A DNA stretch of 6,451 nucleotides from Synergistaceae bacterium (lineage in GTDB: Bacteria; Synergistota; Synergistia; Synergistales; Synergistaceae). Shown here piece by piece: positions 1 through 5,521 of the stretch; position 1 is the first letter of the stretch; each line of letters starts with the position of its first letter. The stretch lies in contig JAISLO010000023.1 in the NCBI GenBank assembly GCA_031290815.1, forward strand, positions 1 through 6,451, read 5' to 3'. Made by a program: the position numbers and the translations under genes. The notes under the pieces were generated by a model. That model did not search any database, was not told the origin of the DNA, and was given only the letters and a program-made list of their open reading frames with translations.

Positions 1-191
1 ACAGGAGGCTGGGCATTACCGTCATAATGATCACTCACGATATTTACAACGCCGTCGAATACGCGTCGCGGATTCTGTGCCTCGAACGCGGTTCGCTGGT
101 CGAGCTCGCAAAGTCCGAGGTCTGCGAGGAACTGTCTCACAGACATACGCATCCGGTGAACGACGAACACATTCCGGAAAAGGCGTGCTGA
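1..191 (+). CDS. Zinc/manganese ABC transporter ATP-binding protein, C-terminal fragment (ZnuC-like)
   Basis: This is the last 62 residues of an ABC ATPase whose start lies before the window; the reading frame begins at position 3 and ends with TGA at 189-191. The readable segment starts RRLGITVIMITHDIYNAVEY. MITHD is the H-loop region, whose His contacts the ATP gamma-phosphate in ABC ATPases, and the following ASRILCLERG fits the usual segment after it. The tail is rich in His (HRHTHP, then a further His), which is common in metal-uptake ATPases but is not proof of metal binding. The permease gene starts one base after this stop, so the two are almost certainly co-translated as the cytoplasmic and membrane parts of one importer. 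The family (zinc/manganese/iron ABC-3 type) is inferred mainly from that partner and from the Fur-family gene downstream. The Walker A, signature and Walker B motifs are outside the window. Confidence 0.88.
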   Translation, partial: RRLGITVIMITHDIYNAVEYASRILCLERGSLVELAKSEVCEELSHRHTHPVNDEHIPEKAC

Positions 192-192
192 C

Positions 193-1041
193 ATGTCGCT
201 CCTCCAATATGAATTCATGCGCAGGGCCTTTGTCGTCGGCATTCTGTTATCCGTCATAATTCCATGCATTGGGATCATAGTCGTGCTGAAACGCCTCTCC
301 ATGATCGGCGACGCGCTCTCTCACTCGTCCCTCTCGGGCGTGGCCATGGGGCTGGTGGTGGGCGTCAATCCGATACTGGGCGCGATCGTCATGTGTATTG
401 CGGCCGCGCTTGCGATCGAGGTCATACGCAAGAGGATACCCCATTACGCCGAGATGGCCATTGCCGTCATCCTGTCCGCAAGCGTCGGATTGGCCGGCAT
501 ATTGTCTGGATTTGCCAAAAATTCGGCAAGTTTCAACAGTTTTCTCTTCGGCAGCATCATAGCGTTCAGCGATTTTGAGATCGTCCTCGTCGTCTGCGTA
601 AGCCTCGCGGTCATGCTGGCATTTGTACTCCTGTACAAAGAGCTGTTTTTCATCGCTTTCGACGAAAGGCTGGCAGGTCTGGCAGGCGTGCCGGTGCGGA
701 CTGTCAACAATATATTCACGATACTAGCGGCCGTCACAGTGGCCGTGGCGTCCAGAACGGTCGGGGTCCTGATCGTTTCCTCCACGATGGTCATCCCGGT
801 GGCCTGCGCGATGCAATTCAGGGTGAGCTACAAGAGGACGGTCATATTTTCGATCCTCTTTGCCGTCGTCTTCATGGTCGCTGGACTGTACATCTCCTAC
901 TACGCCAGGCTGAAGCCCGGAGGAACCATCGTGCTTTTGGGCGTGATCTGCCTTTCCGTTATCCTGCTTATAAAAAAACAATTTCCCCCTAACCGCGGGA
1001 AGAACCGAGATGTCCTGCCCAGCGCCCCGCAAGGGGACTGA
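193..1041 (+). CDS. znuB: Metal ABC transporter permease, ABC-3 family (ZnuB-like)
   Basis: This 282-residue integral membrane protein is of usual length for the ABC-3 permeases that import Zn(II), Mn(II) or Fe(II) with a ZnuC-type ATPase and a ZnuA-type binding protein. Hydrophobic segments lie at about residues 12-32, 47-77, 88-106, 128-148, 172-203, 216-237 and 244-261, fitting seven to nine helices. Family hallmarks are visible: GDALSHSSLSGVA at 39-51, the cytoplasmic coupling segment FDERLAGLAGVPV at 156-168, the STMVIPVA helix near 197-204, and KPGGTIVL at 241-248. The basic tail after 261 is probably cytoplasmic. The start at 193 follows the ATPase stop by one base; a second in-frame ATG at 217 is possible but would trim the first helix. 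The gene symbol is by family; substrate is inferred to be zinc from the neighbouring regulator and COG0523 genes, with manganese or iron as alternatives. Confidence 0.93.
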   Translation: MSLLQYEFMRRAFVVGILLSVIIPCIGIIVVLKRLSMIGDALSHSSLSGVAMGLVVGVNPILGAIVMCIAAALAIEVIRKRIPHYAEMAIAVILSASVGLAGILSGFAKNSASFNSFLFGSIIAFSDFEIVLVVCVSLAVMLAFVLLYKELFFIAFDERLAGLAGVPVRTVNNIFTILAAVTVAVASRTVGVLIVSSTMVIPVACAMQFRVSYKRTVIFSILFAVVFMVAGLYISYYARLKPGGTIVLLGVICLSVILLIKKQFPPNRGKNRDVLPSAPQGD

Positions 1042-1146
1042 TTGTTCCTCTGATCCGTGGGTTTCGTGACAAGGTTGATATCGGCGTGAAGATGGAGTAT
1101 GATAAAAAAAGAAAATCTCAAAAAGCCTGTATCGCGGGGTGGCTTT

Positions 1147-1569
1147 ATGAACGAGACTAAGACCGAATGGCCTGCCGGGGTCAAGAGGACGAGGCAGAGG
1201 CAGGAAGTGCTCGCCGTTCTCGAAAACTCTCCGAGTCCCCTCAACGCGGAGGAGATATTCTCTCTTGCGAAAAAAAATGACGGATCCATCTGGCTCTCCA
1301 CAGTTTACAGAATATTGGATCTGTTCGTAAAAAAGGGCATCGTCACCAAAGCGTCGGCGATGAACAGCGCGTTTGCGATATATGAGATGAATCGATATCA
1401 ACACAAGCACTACGCCGTCTGTATAGGCTGCCGCAAGGTCATCCAAATGGACAACTGTCCAATGGAAAAATTTACGCCGCGGCTGGACGATGGGGACTTC
1501 CGGGTGACCGGGCATAAGGTGGAAATCTACGGCTACTGCAAGGATTGCGGCGCGGAACTACCGCAATGA
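1147..1569 (+). CDS. zur: Fur-family transcriptional regulator, probably zinc-sensing (Zur-like)
   Basis: This is a metal-dependent repressor of the Fur superfamily, 140 residues from this start. The N-terminal winged helix covers about residues 12-82, with KRTRQRQEVLAVL at 13-25 and the recognition helix around STVYRILDLFVKKG at 51-64. The dimerization domain carries the two CxxC pairs of the structural zinc site, C92/C95 (CIGC) and C131/C134 (CKDC). H86, H88 and H123 are candidates for the sensory metal site. An in-frame ATG at 1099 would add 16 Lys-rich residues; I prefer 1147 because GGGGTGG lies four bases upstream and the 140-residue length fits the family, whereas the GGAG before 1099 is only one base away. 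The gene begins 105 bases after the permease and no clear promoter is visible between them, so it is probably in the importer operon. Zur over Fur, PerR or Mur is inferred from context, not from a decisive residue. Confidence 0.9.
   Translation: MNETKTEWPAGVKRTRQRQEVLAVLENSPSPLNAEEIFSLAKKNDGSIWLSTVYRILDLFVKKGIVTKASAMNSAFAIYEMNRYQHKHYAVCIGCRKVIQMDNCPMEKFTPRLDDGDFRVTGHKVEIYGYCKDCGAELPQ
1544..1567 (+). repeat. Perfect 7-bp inverted repeat across the regulator stop codon
   Basis: ATTGCGG (1544-1550) and CCGCAAT (1561-1567) are exact reverse complements separated by 10 bases, and the right arm touches the TGA of the regulator gene at 1567-1569. In RNA this is a 7-bp stem with a 10-base loop at the very end of the coding region, 26 bases before the terminator stem. 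It could be an mRNA hairpin or a protein-binding dyad, but it does not match the AT-rich 7-1-7 boxes usual for Fur proteins. Chance occurrence within coding sequence is also possible. Confidence 0.4.
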
Positions 1570-1593
1570 ACGCGGGAATCTGCAGTTTTGCTG

Positions 1594-1630
1594 GAGGGCC
1601 GCTTACGTGTGCGCGGCCTCTTGTTTTTCT
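1594..1630 (+). terminator. Intrinsic (Rho-independent) terminator after the Fur-family gene
   Basis: GAGGGCCGC (1594-1602) pairs with GCGGCCTC (1613-1620) in eight base pairs, with G1598 bulged, around a 10-base loop, and is followed at once by the T-rich run TTGTTTTTCT (1621-1630). The stem is almost all G-C, which is the classic form. It lies 24 bases after the regulator stop and should end the importer-regulator transcript. It also lies just 27 bases before the ATG of the next gene, so any transcript of that gene either starts upstream and passes through it or starts within the hairpin region. Confidence 0.82.
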
Positions 1631-1639
1631 GACATTTCG

Positions 1640-1648
1640 AGGAGGAGA
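1640..1648 (+). promoter_or_regulatory. Strong ribosome binding site that fixes the COG0523 gene start at 1658
   Basis: AGGAGGAGA lies nine bases before ATG 1658 and is a near-perfect Shine-Dalgarno sequence. It decides against the longer in-frame start at 1607, which would fall in the loop of the terminator hairpin, has no such site and would add 17 residues ahead of the conserved VDVFIVSGFLGAGKTTF beginning of the family. Confidence 0.85.
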
Positions 1649-1657
1649 AGATCAATC

Positions 1658-2614
1658 ATGGCTGTCGATGTATTTATAGTCTCGGGTTTTTTGGGAGCCG
1701 GCAAGACCACGTTCATTCAGAAGCTGATACGCGAGGTCTTTTGCGACGCCAGGGTGGCGGTTGTGGAGAACGACTTTGGCGAGGAGAGCATCGACGCCGC
1801 TCTGCTCGGTTCGAGCGGCGTCATGGTGACGGAGATAAATTCCGGGTGCATCTGCTGTTCGCTTTCCGGCGACTTCGTAAAAGCGTTTGGCGATATGCTC
1901 GAACGGTTCAAGCCCAGCCATGTGATAATCGAGCCCTCAGGTGTCGCCAAGCTGTCCGATGTCGTCTTGGCGTGCGAGGATCCAAGAATAGCCCAGATCG
2001 CTGAGGTGCGCGGAAAGATTACGGTGGTCGACGCTGACAATTGCAGGAAATACGCCGATAACTTCGGTGAATTCTTCGTGGATCAGATTCAACACGCCGA
2101 CGCGATCCTGCTGAGCAGGGCCGACCGTTCGCCGGTCAGGGCGGAGGAATCCGCAAGGATAATAAGGGAACTGAACGGAAGCGCGCGAATTTTCTCCGAG
2201 CCGTGGAGCAGTATAGATTCCGCCGAGGTATTGTATCCAAGGACATCCGAGCCGTCGCTGGACGGTTGCGGCGATTCACACGATCCACATCACGACCATG
2301 ACCATGACCACGATCACGACCACGACCACGATCATTCAGCGGAGGAGGTTTTCGACGAAATCACTCTTCGTCCGGGGCGGTCGTTCAGCAGCGAGGACCT
2401 GAGGACCCGCATGTCGGATATCGAAAGGATGTCGAGCGGGACGGTGCTCAGGGCAAAGGGGATAGTTCGGGGCGAAGACGGATACTTGAACGTGCAGTAT
2501 GTTCCTGGGGATTTGAAAGTGGAGGGCACTTCCGTCGAGGGCGACATAGTCTGTTTTATCGGGCGCGGTTTGAATCGCCTGGAGTTGGCCGGCCTGCTTC
2601 TCGAAGCGCGATAA
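1658..2614 (+). CDS. COG0523/CobW-family GTPase with His/Asp-rich loop, putative zinc metallochaperone
   Basis: This 318-residue protein belongs to the G3E P-loop GTPases (YjiA, YciC, ZNG1/CobW group), which are thought to deliver metals to client proteins under zinc limitation. Walker A is GFLGAGKT at residues 10-17. The family metal motif CxCC is present as C64-I-C66-C67, followed by the strand ending in EPSG at 92-95. The base-recognition motif, normally NKxD or TKxD, is SRAD at 153-156, so nucleotide preference may be relaxed. Residues 206-227 form a His/Asp-rich stretch with ten His, a typical metal-binding loop in this family between the GTPase and C-terminal parts. Residues about 231-316 fit the CobW C-terminal domain, ending in IGRGLNRLELAGLL. 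The next gene starts three bases after the stop. The length matches YjiA (about 318 residues) better than YciC. Zinc is inferred from the operon; the general family is certain. Confidence 0.93.
   Translation: MAVDVFIVSGFLGAGKTTFIQKLIREVFCDARVAVVENDFGEESIDAALLGSSGVMVTEINSGCICCSLSGDFVKAFGDMLERFKPSHVIIEPSGVAKLSDVVLACEDPRIAQIAEVRGKITVVDADNCRKYADNFGEFFVDQIQHADAILLSRADRSPVRAEESARIIRELNGSARIFSEPWSSIDSAEVLYPRTSEPSLDGCGDSHDPHHDHDHDHDHDHDHDHSAEEVFDEITLRPGRSFSSEDLRTRMSDIERMSSGTVLRAKGIVRGEDGYLNVQYVPGDLKVEGTSVEGDIVCFIGRGLNRLELAGLLLEAR
2279..2335 (+). repeat. CAY-GAY codon repeat encoding the (His-Asp) metal-binding tract
   Basis: Alternating His and Asp codons give ten His codons within 19 codons, mostly as tandem hexamers of the CAC-GAC or CAT-GAT type with mixed third bases. 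Mixed use of synonymous codons suggests selection on the protein rather than a recent pure microsatellite expansion, though the length of such a tract could vary between strains by slippage. It lies in the loop between the GTPase and C-terminal domains. Confidence 0.8.
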
Positions 2615-2617
2615 TAG

Positions 2618-4204
2618 ATGTTCCAAAGCAGGATACCGATTTTTGTCGTCACGGGTTTTCTGGACTCCGGAAAGACGACGTTCATGAACGACCTGCTGAA
2701 CAGGAGCGACTGGAGCGAGATATCGATACTGGTTGCGCAGTTCGAGTCAGGTGAGGTCGACTTTCACAGCAAGAACAGCAACTGTGAAAATATCGTGTTC
2801 CCCAAGAAAATGCTCGAAACCCAGCAGGAGGAGATTGTCAACCGGCTCCGCGAACGCTTGGCAAGCCACGAATTCGACGAGATCTGGATCGAGTGGAACG
2901 GGGTTGCGCCGCTCTCCAGTCTGTACGACATCATCCTGCACCGCGACCTGCGGAAAATATGCAGGATCAGCAGGGTCATGCATGTCGCCGACGCGGAGAG
3001 AATAGAATCATCGGTCTCGGGGAGCGGCGGCGTTCTCCTCGAGCAGATCGGAAACTGCGACTTCGCAGTAATCAGAAACTCCCCCAGGCTGGGGGAGGAT
3101 GCCAGGTTGGAGGCCAATAGGCTGCTTCGCACTATCAACCCCGGCATCCGGATCTATGACGCGCAATCCTACGAGGATGTGTATAGGGGCCTTTTCAAAA
3201 AAAAGAGATCGCGGCTCGCCGTCTTCTCGCTTCAGGCAGCCCTCGTCATATTGCTCTACCTCGCGGCGAAGCCCTTTCTAGAGGCTGCTGGAGCGCCGAT
3301 AAACAAGGTCGTGAATGTCTTTCTGGGGGTCACCCTTCAGGCCGTACCGTTTCTGCTGATTGGGGTGCACCTCTCGTCCGCGATCGAAATCTTTGTCGAC
3401 AGGGCTGCGGTCGAGCGCATATTTCCCAAGACAATCGGCGCCGGCATGGCGGCTGCGATCTTAGCTGGCTTCTGTCTGCCGGTGTGCGACTGCGCGTCGA
3501 TTCCCATTTTCAGAAGCCTCCTGCGAAAGGGCACGCCGATGTCCGCCGCCGTCACCTTCCTGATGTCCGCACCTGTGATCAATCCCGTCGTGATCTTCTC
3601 GACGTACTATGCCTTTGGCGGAAACGTTCGGATCGTCGCGGGCAGGGTCCTCCTGGGCATTATATCCGCCTCCGTCGCAGGACTCTTTTTTGCCGTGCGG
3701 GGAGGTGGCCAGCCCATATTGAAAGGGGGCGCTTTCGAGCGGATATCGTGTCCGTGCGGTTGTTGGGAGGGCTCGAGGCCTGATTCCTTCTGGGGGAAGC
3801 TGGGCTTGTTCTTCAGACATGCGCAGGCAGAGTTTTTCAGCGCTGGAAAATACCTGATAGCGGGGGTTTTTATCTCCGCCCTCCTGCAGGCAGCCGGCGC
3901 GGGGGTATTCTCCTTTGCCCAGGGCGGCGCCGGGCTGGCGGCTTCGATGGCGGTCATGATGTCAGGCGCGTTTGTGCTCTCACTCTGTTCGTCCTCCGAC
4001 GCCGTCGTGGCGCGCAGCTTCATCAACCAGTTTCCGCCCGGCGCGGTCATGGCTTTTCTGGTGTTCGGCCCTATGATGGACATCAAGAACGTCATGATGC
4101 TCTCCTATGGTTTTACGCGGGGTTTTATAATAAAATTGTCGGCAGTGGCCTTTGTGGTCAGCTTTTCAGTCGTCTTCGCGTTTTCGAGCGTGATTGGGTG
4201 GTGA
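2618..4204 (+). CDS. Fusion protein: degenerate CobW/COG0523-like P-loop domain plus UPF0718/COG0701 permease (YcgR/YraQ-like)
   Basis: This 528-residue protein has two parts in one unbroken frame. Residues 6-190 resemble a COG0523 GTPase: IFVVTGFLDSGKTTF contains Walker A (G13-T20), and IEWNGVAPL at 91-99 takes the place of the EPSG strand. The CxCC motif is missing (NSNC at 53-56 lies near its place), no NKxD-like motif is seen (VIRNSPRLGEDA at 151-162), and there is no CobW C-terminal domain. A basic junction KKKRSR (194-199) leads into residues 203-524, a polytopic permease with helices near 203-221, 232-252, 274-290, 308-332, 338-360, 407-428, 437-457, 473-488 and 504-524. Permease hallmarks are LPVCDCASIP (287-296), MSAPVINP (316-323), CSSSDA (457-462) and FGPMMDIKN (483-491). 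A loop has CPCGC at 378-382. No Shine-Dalgarno is visible, so translation is probably coupled to the gene three bases upstream. Transport substrate is unknown; a metal is inferred. Confidence 0.88.
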   Translation: MFQSRIPIFVVTGFLDSGKTTFMNDLLNRSDWSEISILVAQFESGEVDFHSKNSNCENIVFPKKMLETQQEEIVNRLRERLASHEFDEIWIEWNGVAPLSSLYDIILHRDLRKICRISRVMHVADAERIESSVSGSGGVLLEQIGNCDFAVIRNSPRLGEDARLEANRLLRTINPGIRIYDAQSYEDVYRGLFKKKRSRLAVFSLQAALVILLYLAAKPFLEAAGAPINKVVNVFLGVTLQAVPFLLIGVHLSSAIEIFVDRAAVERIFPKTIGAGMAAAILAGFCLPVCDCASIPIFRSLLRKGTPMSAAVTFLMSAPVINPVVIFSTYYAFGGNVRIVAGRVLLGIISASVAGLFFAVRGGGQPILKGGAFERISCPCGCWEGSRPDSFWGKLGLFFRHAQAEFFSAGKYLIAGVFISALLQAAGAGVFSFAQGGAGLAASMAVMMSGAFVLSLCSSSDAVVARSFINQFPPGAVMAFLVFGPMMDIKNVMMLSYGFTRGFIIKLSAVAFVVSFSVVFAFSSVIGW

Positions 4205-4208
4205 ATTT

Positions 4209-5162
4209 ATGATTATCAGGGGAAGATCGTTCGACTCGCAGGTATTTATCGAGATGCTATGCTGTCTGATATTCTCGGGGCTTGTGATCTACCTCGTCAC
4301 GAGCGGACGGTATCTCAATTATGTCACTCCGCGGATGAAGCCGTATCTCTATTTCACCTCGGCCGTCATGCTGATATGGACGTGCGCCGGTTTTTCGAGG
4401 TTGTTCATACCGAGGAACAAAACGCGCTCGGCGCACTGTTTCGCTCTTGCGTTTCCCATCCTCCTGCTTTTGCTCCCGCACAGCTCCCTCAGCACATCGG
4501 AGCTGTCCTACAATTTCGCGAGGGGGAGCATTTGGGGTTCGCCCCTCGCCCAGGTCTCCGGCGGTGTTCCCTCGATCGGGTCCAATGCGCCGGACATGAC
4601 CGGCGACGAAGATATCGAATGGTCGGAGGAGGACTTTTACGATGAGATTCCCTCCGATGCCGGCGAAGACGATCCGGCGTTCGACATTTCGATCTACGAC
4701 GACGAATCCTTCGAGGACATGGACTCGACACTTTCCTACGATCAAGCGTATGATTACGAGGACGATGCCGAAGTCGTCCTGTCGGGTCTGGACACTGCGG
4801 CGAAAAAAATAACGGTGAGCGACGGCCAATTCTATCAGTGGCTGGAAAAGTTATTTTTTGACCCCGATCCATACGAGGGATATACCATAAGGATGACCGG
4901 GTTCGTGTTCAAGGACCCCGGATTCCTCGCCCCGGATGAATTCGTGCCGGCAAGGCTGGTGATGTCATGCTGCGTGGCTGATCTGCTGCCGTTCGGCATG
5001 ATATGCAGGAGCAAGGATGTCGCGAGGCTGCAAGCCGACTCCTGGGTGACTGTCGAGGGAGTGATCCGCATAACCGAGGAGAACGGCTACCGCGAGCCGC
5101 AGGCATGGGTAACAGAGATCGTCCCTGCGGAGGAAATAGAGGGCTATCTCTATCCATTCTAA
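4209..5162 (+). CDS. TIGR03943-family putative permease subunit (YcgQ/DUF1980-like)
   Basis: This 317-residue protein is the usual partner of UPF0718/YcgR-like permeases and probably forms a membrane complex with the preceding product; the function of the pair is not established. Hydrophobic segments are at about 11-31, 46-66 and 76-92. Between the first two, GRYLNYVTPRMKPYLYFT (33-50) matches the family's N-terminal signature. The basic loop SRLFIPRNKTR (63-73) suggests an inside position, placing the C-terminal two thirds outside. Residues 129-188 are extraordinarily acidic (27 Asp/Glu of 60). The C-terminal domain carries FVPARLVMSCCVADLLPFGM (245-264), with the paired C254-C255 typical of the family and plausible as metal ligands. 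I chose ATG 4209, with GGTGGTGA (4196-4203) upstream and a four-base gap after the previous stop; a TTG at 4194 would add five residues and overlap that gene. Confidence 0.87.
   Translation: MIIRGRSFDSQVFIEMLCCLIFSGLVIYLVTSGRYLNYVTPRMKPYLYFTSAVMLIWTCAGFSRLFIPRNKTRSAHCFALAFPILLLLLPHSSLSTSELSYNFARGSIWGSPLAQVSGGVPSIGSNAPDMTGDEDIEWSEEDFYDEIPSDAGEDDPAFDISIYDDESFEDMDSTLSYDQAYDYEDDAEVVLSGLDTAAKKITVSDGQFYQWLEKLFFDPDPYEGYTIRMTGFVFKDPGFLAPDEFVPARLVMSCCVADLLPFGMICRSKDVARLQADSWVTVEGVIRITEENGYREPQAWVTEIVPAEEIEGYLYPF
4593..4772 (+). other. Hyperacidic segment within the TIGR03943-family protein
   Basis: Residues 129-188 contain 27 Asp/Glu and no Lys, Arg or His, and the wider stretch 106-198 contains no Lys or Arg at all. 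It follows the third membrane helix and precedes the conserved Cys-Cys domain. By the positive-inside rule it should lie outside the membrane. A role as a low-affinity metal collector is an inference; a flexible spacer is the alternative. Confidence 0.7.
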
Positions 5163-5217
5163 CCGGCTTGAACGACACACAGAAACTCTGACGCGTCCGC
5201 ATTCCAAATTCCAAGTG

Positions 5218-5239
5218 TTCTGACGCCTTTGGCTCAGAA
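5218..5239 (+). terminator. Possible weak terminator hairpin after the TIGR03943-family gene
   Basis: TTCTGA (5218-5223) pairs exactly with TCAGAA (5234-5239), and GCC (5225-5227) with GGC (5231-5233) around a TTT loop, leaving C5224 bulged: nine base pairs in all. It starts 55 bases after the stop codon. The following bases, TCTTCACAGG, are not a proper T-run, so termination may be weak or the structure may instead protect the 3' end of the mRNA. Confidence 0.35.
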
Positions 5240-5430
5240 TCTTCACAGGAGTCCTGGCATAATAAAACGCGACACATTTGAGACAGCCTGATGCCCATAT
5301 TTGAGATACACATCCCCCCATCCCGCAAATAGGCTGCGGAGGAATTATGCTATATGGCTGATGCCATTATTTCGTAAGTCGTTATGATTGAGCATAAGGA
5401 TTTTATGTAAAATATTTAAAAAGTGAACTG

Positions 5431-5439
5431 TGTTATACT
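5431..5439 (+). promoter_or_regulatory. Candidate extended -10 promoter for the aminotransferase gene
   Basis: TGTTATACT fits the extended -10 pattern TGnTATAAT with one mismatch, within the most AT-rich part of the spacer. The -35 position 17 bases upstream (AATATT at 5411-5416) is poor, which extended -10 promoters tolerate. It would start RNA near 5446 and give a leader of about 75 bases. Its place supports the aminotransferase being a separate transcription unit from the metal genes. Confidence 0.45.
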
Positions 5440-5521
5440 AATTTGAGTTGTATAGTGAATTATCAAAGGGTGCGGGGCACGAGACGAACCGAGATTCAAT
5501 CTAAAACTCTAAGAGGGGACG

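Larger units (their letters stand above)
5163..5521 (+). other. Gene-free spacer between the metal cluster and the aminotransferase gene
   Basis: No convincing gene, tRNA or CRISPR array is seen in these 359 bases. The first half is mixed in composition and holds a hairpin at 5218-5239, a compact palindrome CAGGA-G-TCCTG at 5246-5256, a weak stem CCGCA/TGCGG at 5323-5339 without a T-run, and two short direct repeats (ATTTGAGA at 5276 and 5299; CTGATGCC at 5288 and 5358, each followed by an AT-rich stretch). From about 5341 to 5460 the sequence becomes clearly AT-rich, as expected of a promoter region. A GGAGG five bases before ATG 5347 opens only a four-codon frame. Confidence 0.6.

Noticed and set aside
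1032..1053. Weak hairpin AGGGGA/TCCTCT after the ABC permease stop
   Set aside because: The stem is short, needs a G-T pair and has no T-run, so it is not a credible terminator; the regulator gene is more likely co-transcribed.
724..1515. Long open frame on the - strand (263 codons)
   Set aside because: It lies antisense to the ABC permease and the Fur-family gene, both of which have clear family motifs; its translation is rich in Arg/His/Asp with no recognisable domain, as expected of a shadow in G+C-rich DNA.
2279..2335. Repetitive DNA resembling a short tandem or CRISPR-like array
   Set aside because: It is fully explained as codons for a His/Asp-rich protein loop, with no spacers.
3185..3225. 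Possibility that the GTPase-permease fusion is a sequencing or assembly artefact
   Set aside because: The frame is continuous with normal codon use through a plausible basic linker, and no internal start with a good ribosome site was seen at the junction; only homologue comparison could settle it fully.
4909..5328. Open frame on the - strand reaching into the spacer
   Set aside because: Most of it is antisense to the TIGR03943-family gene and the composition is Arg/Ser/Pro-rich without motifs.
5347..5361. ATG after GGAGG opening a four-codon frame (MLYG)
   Set aside because: Too short to support as a leader peptide and carries no run of amino acids linked to attenuation.
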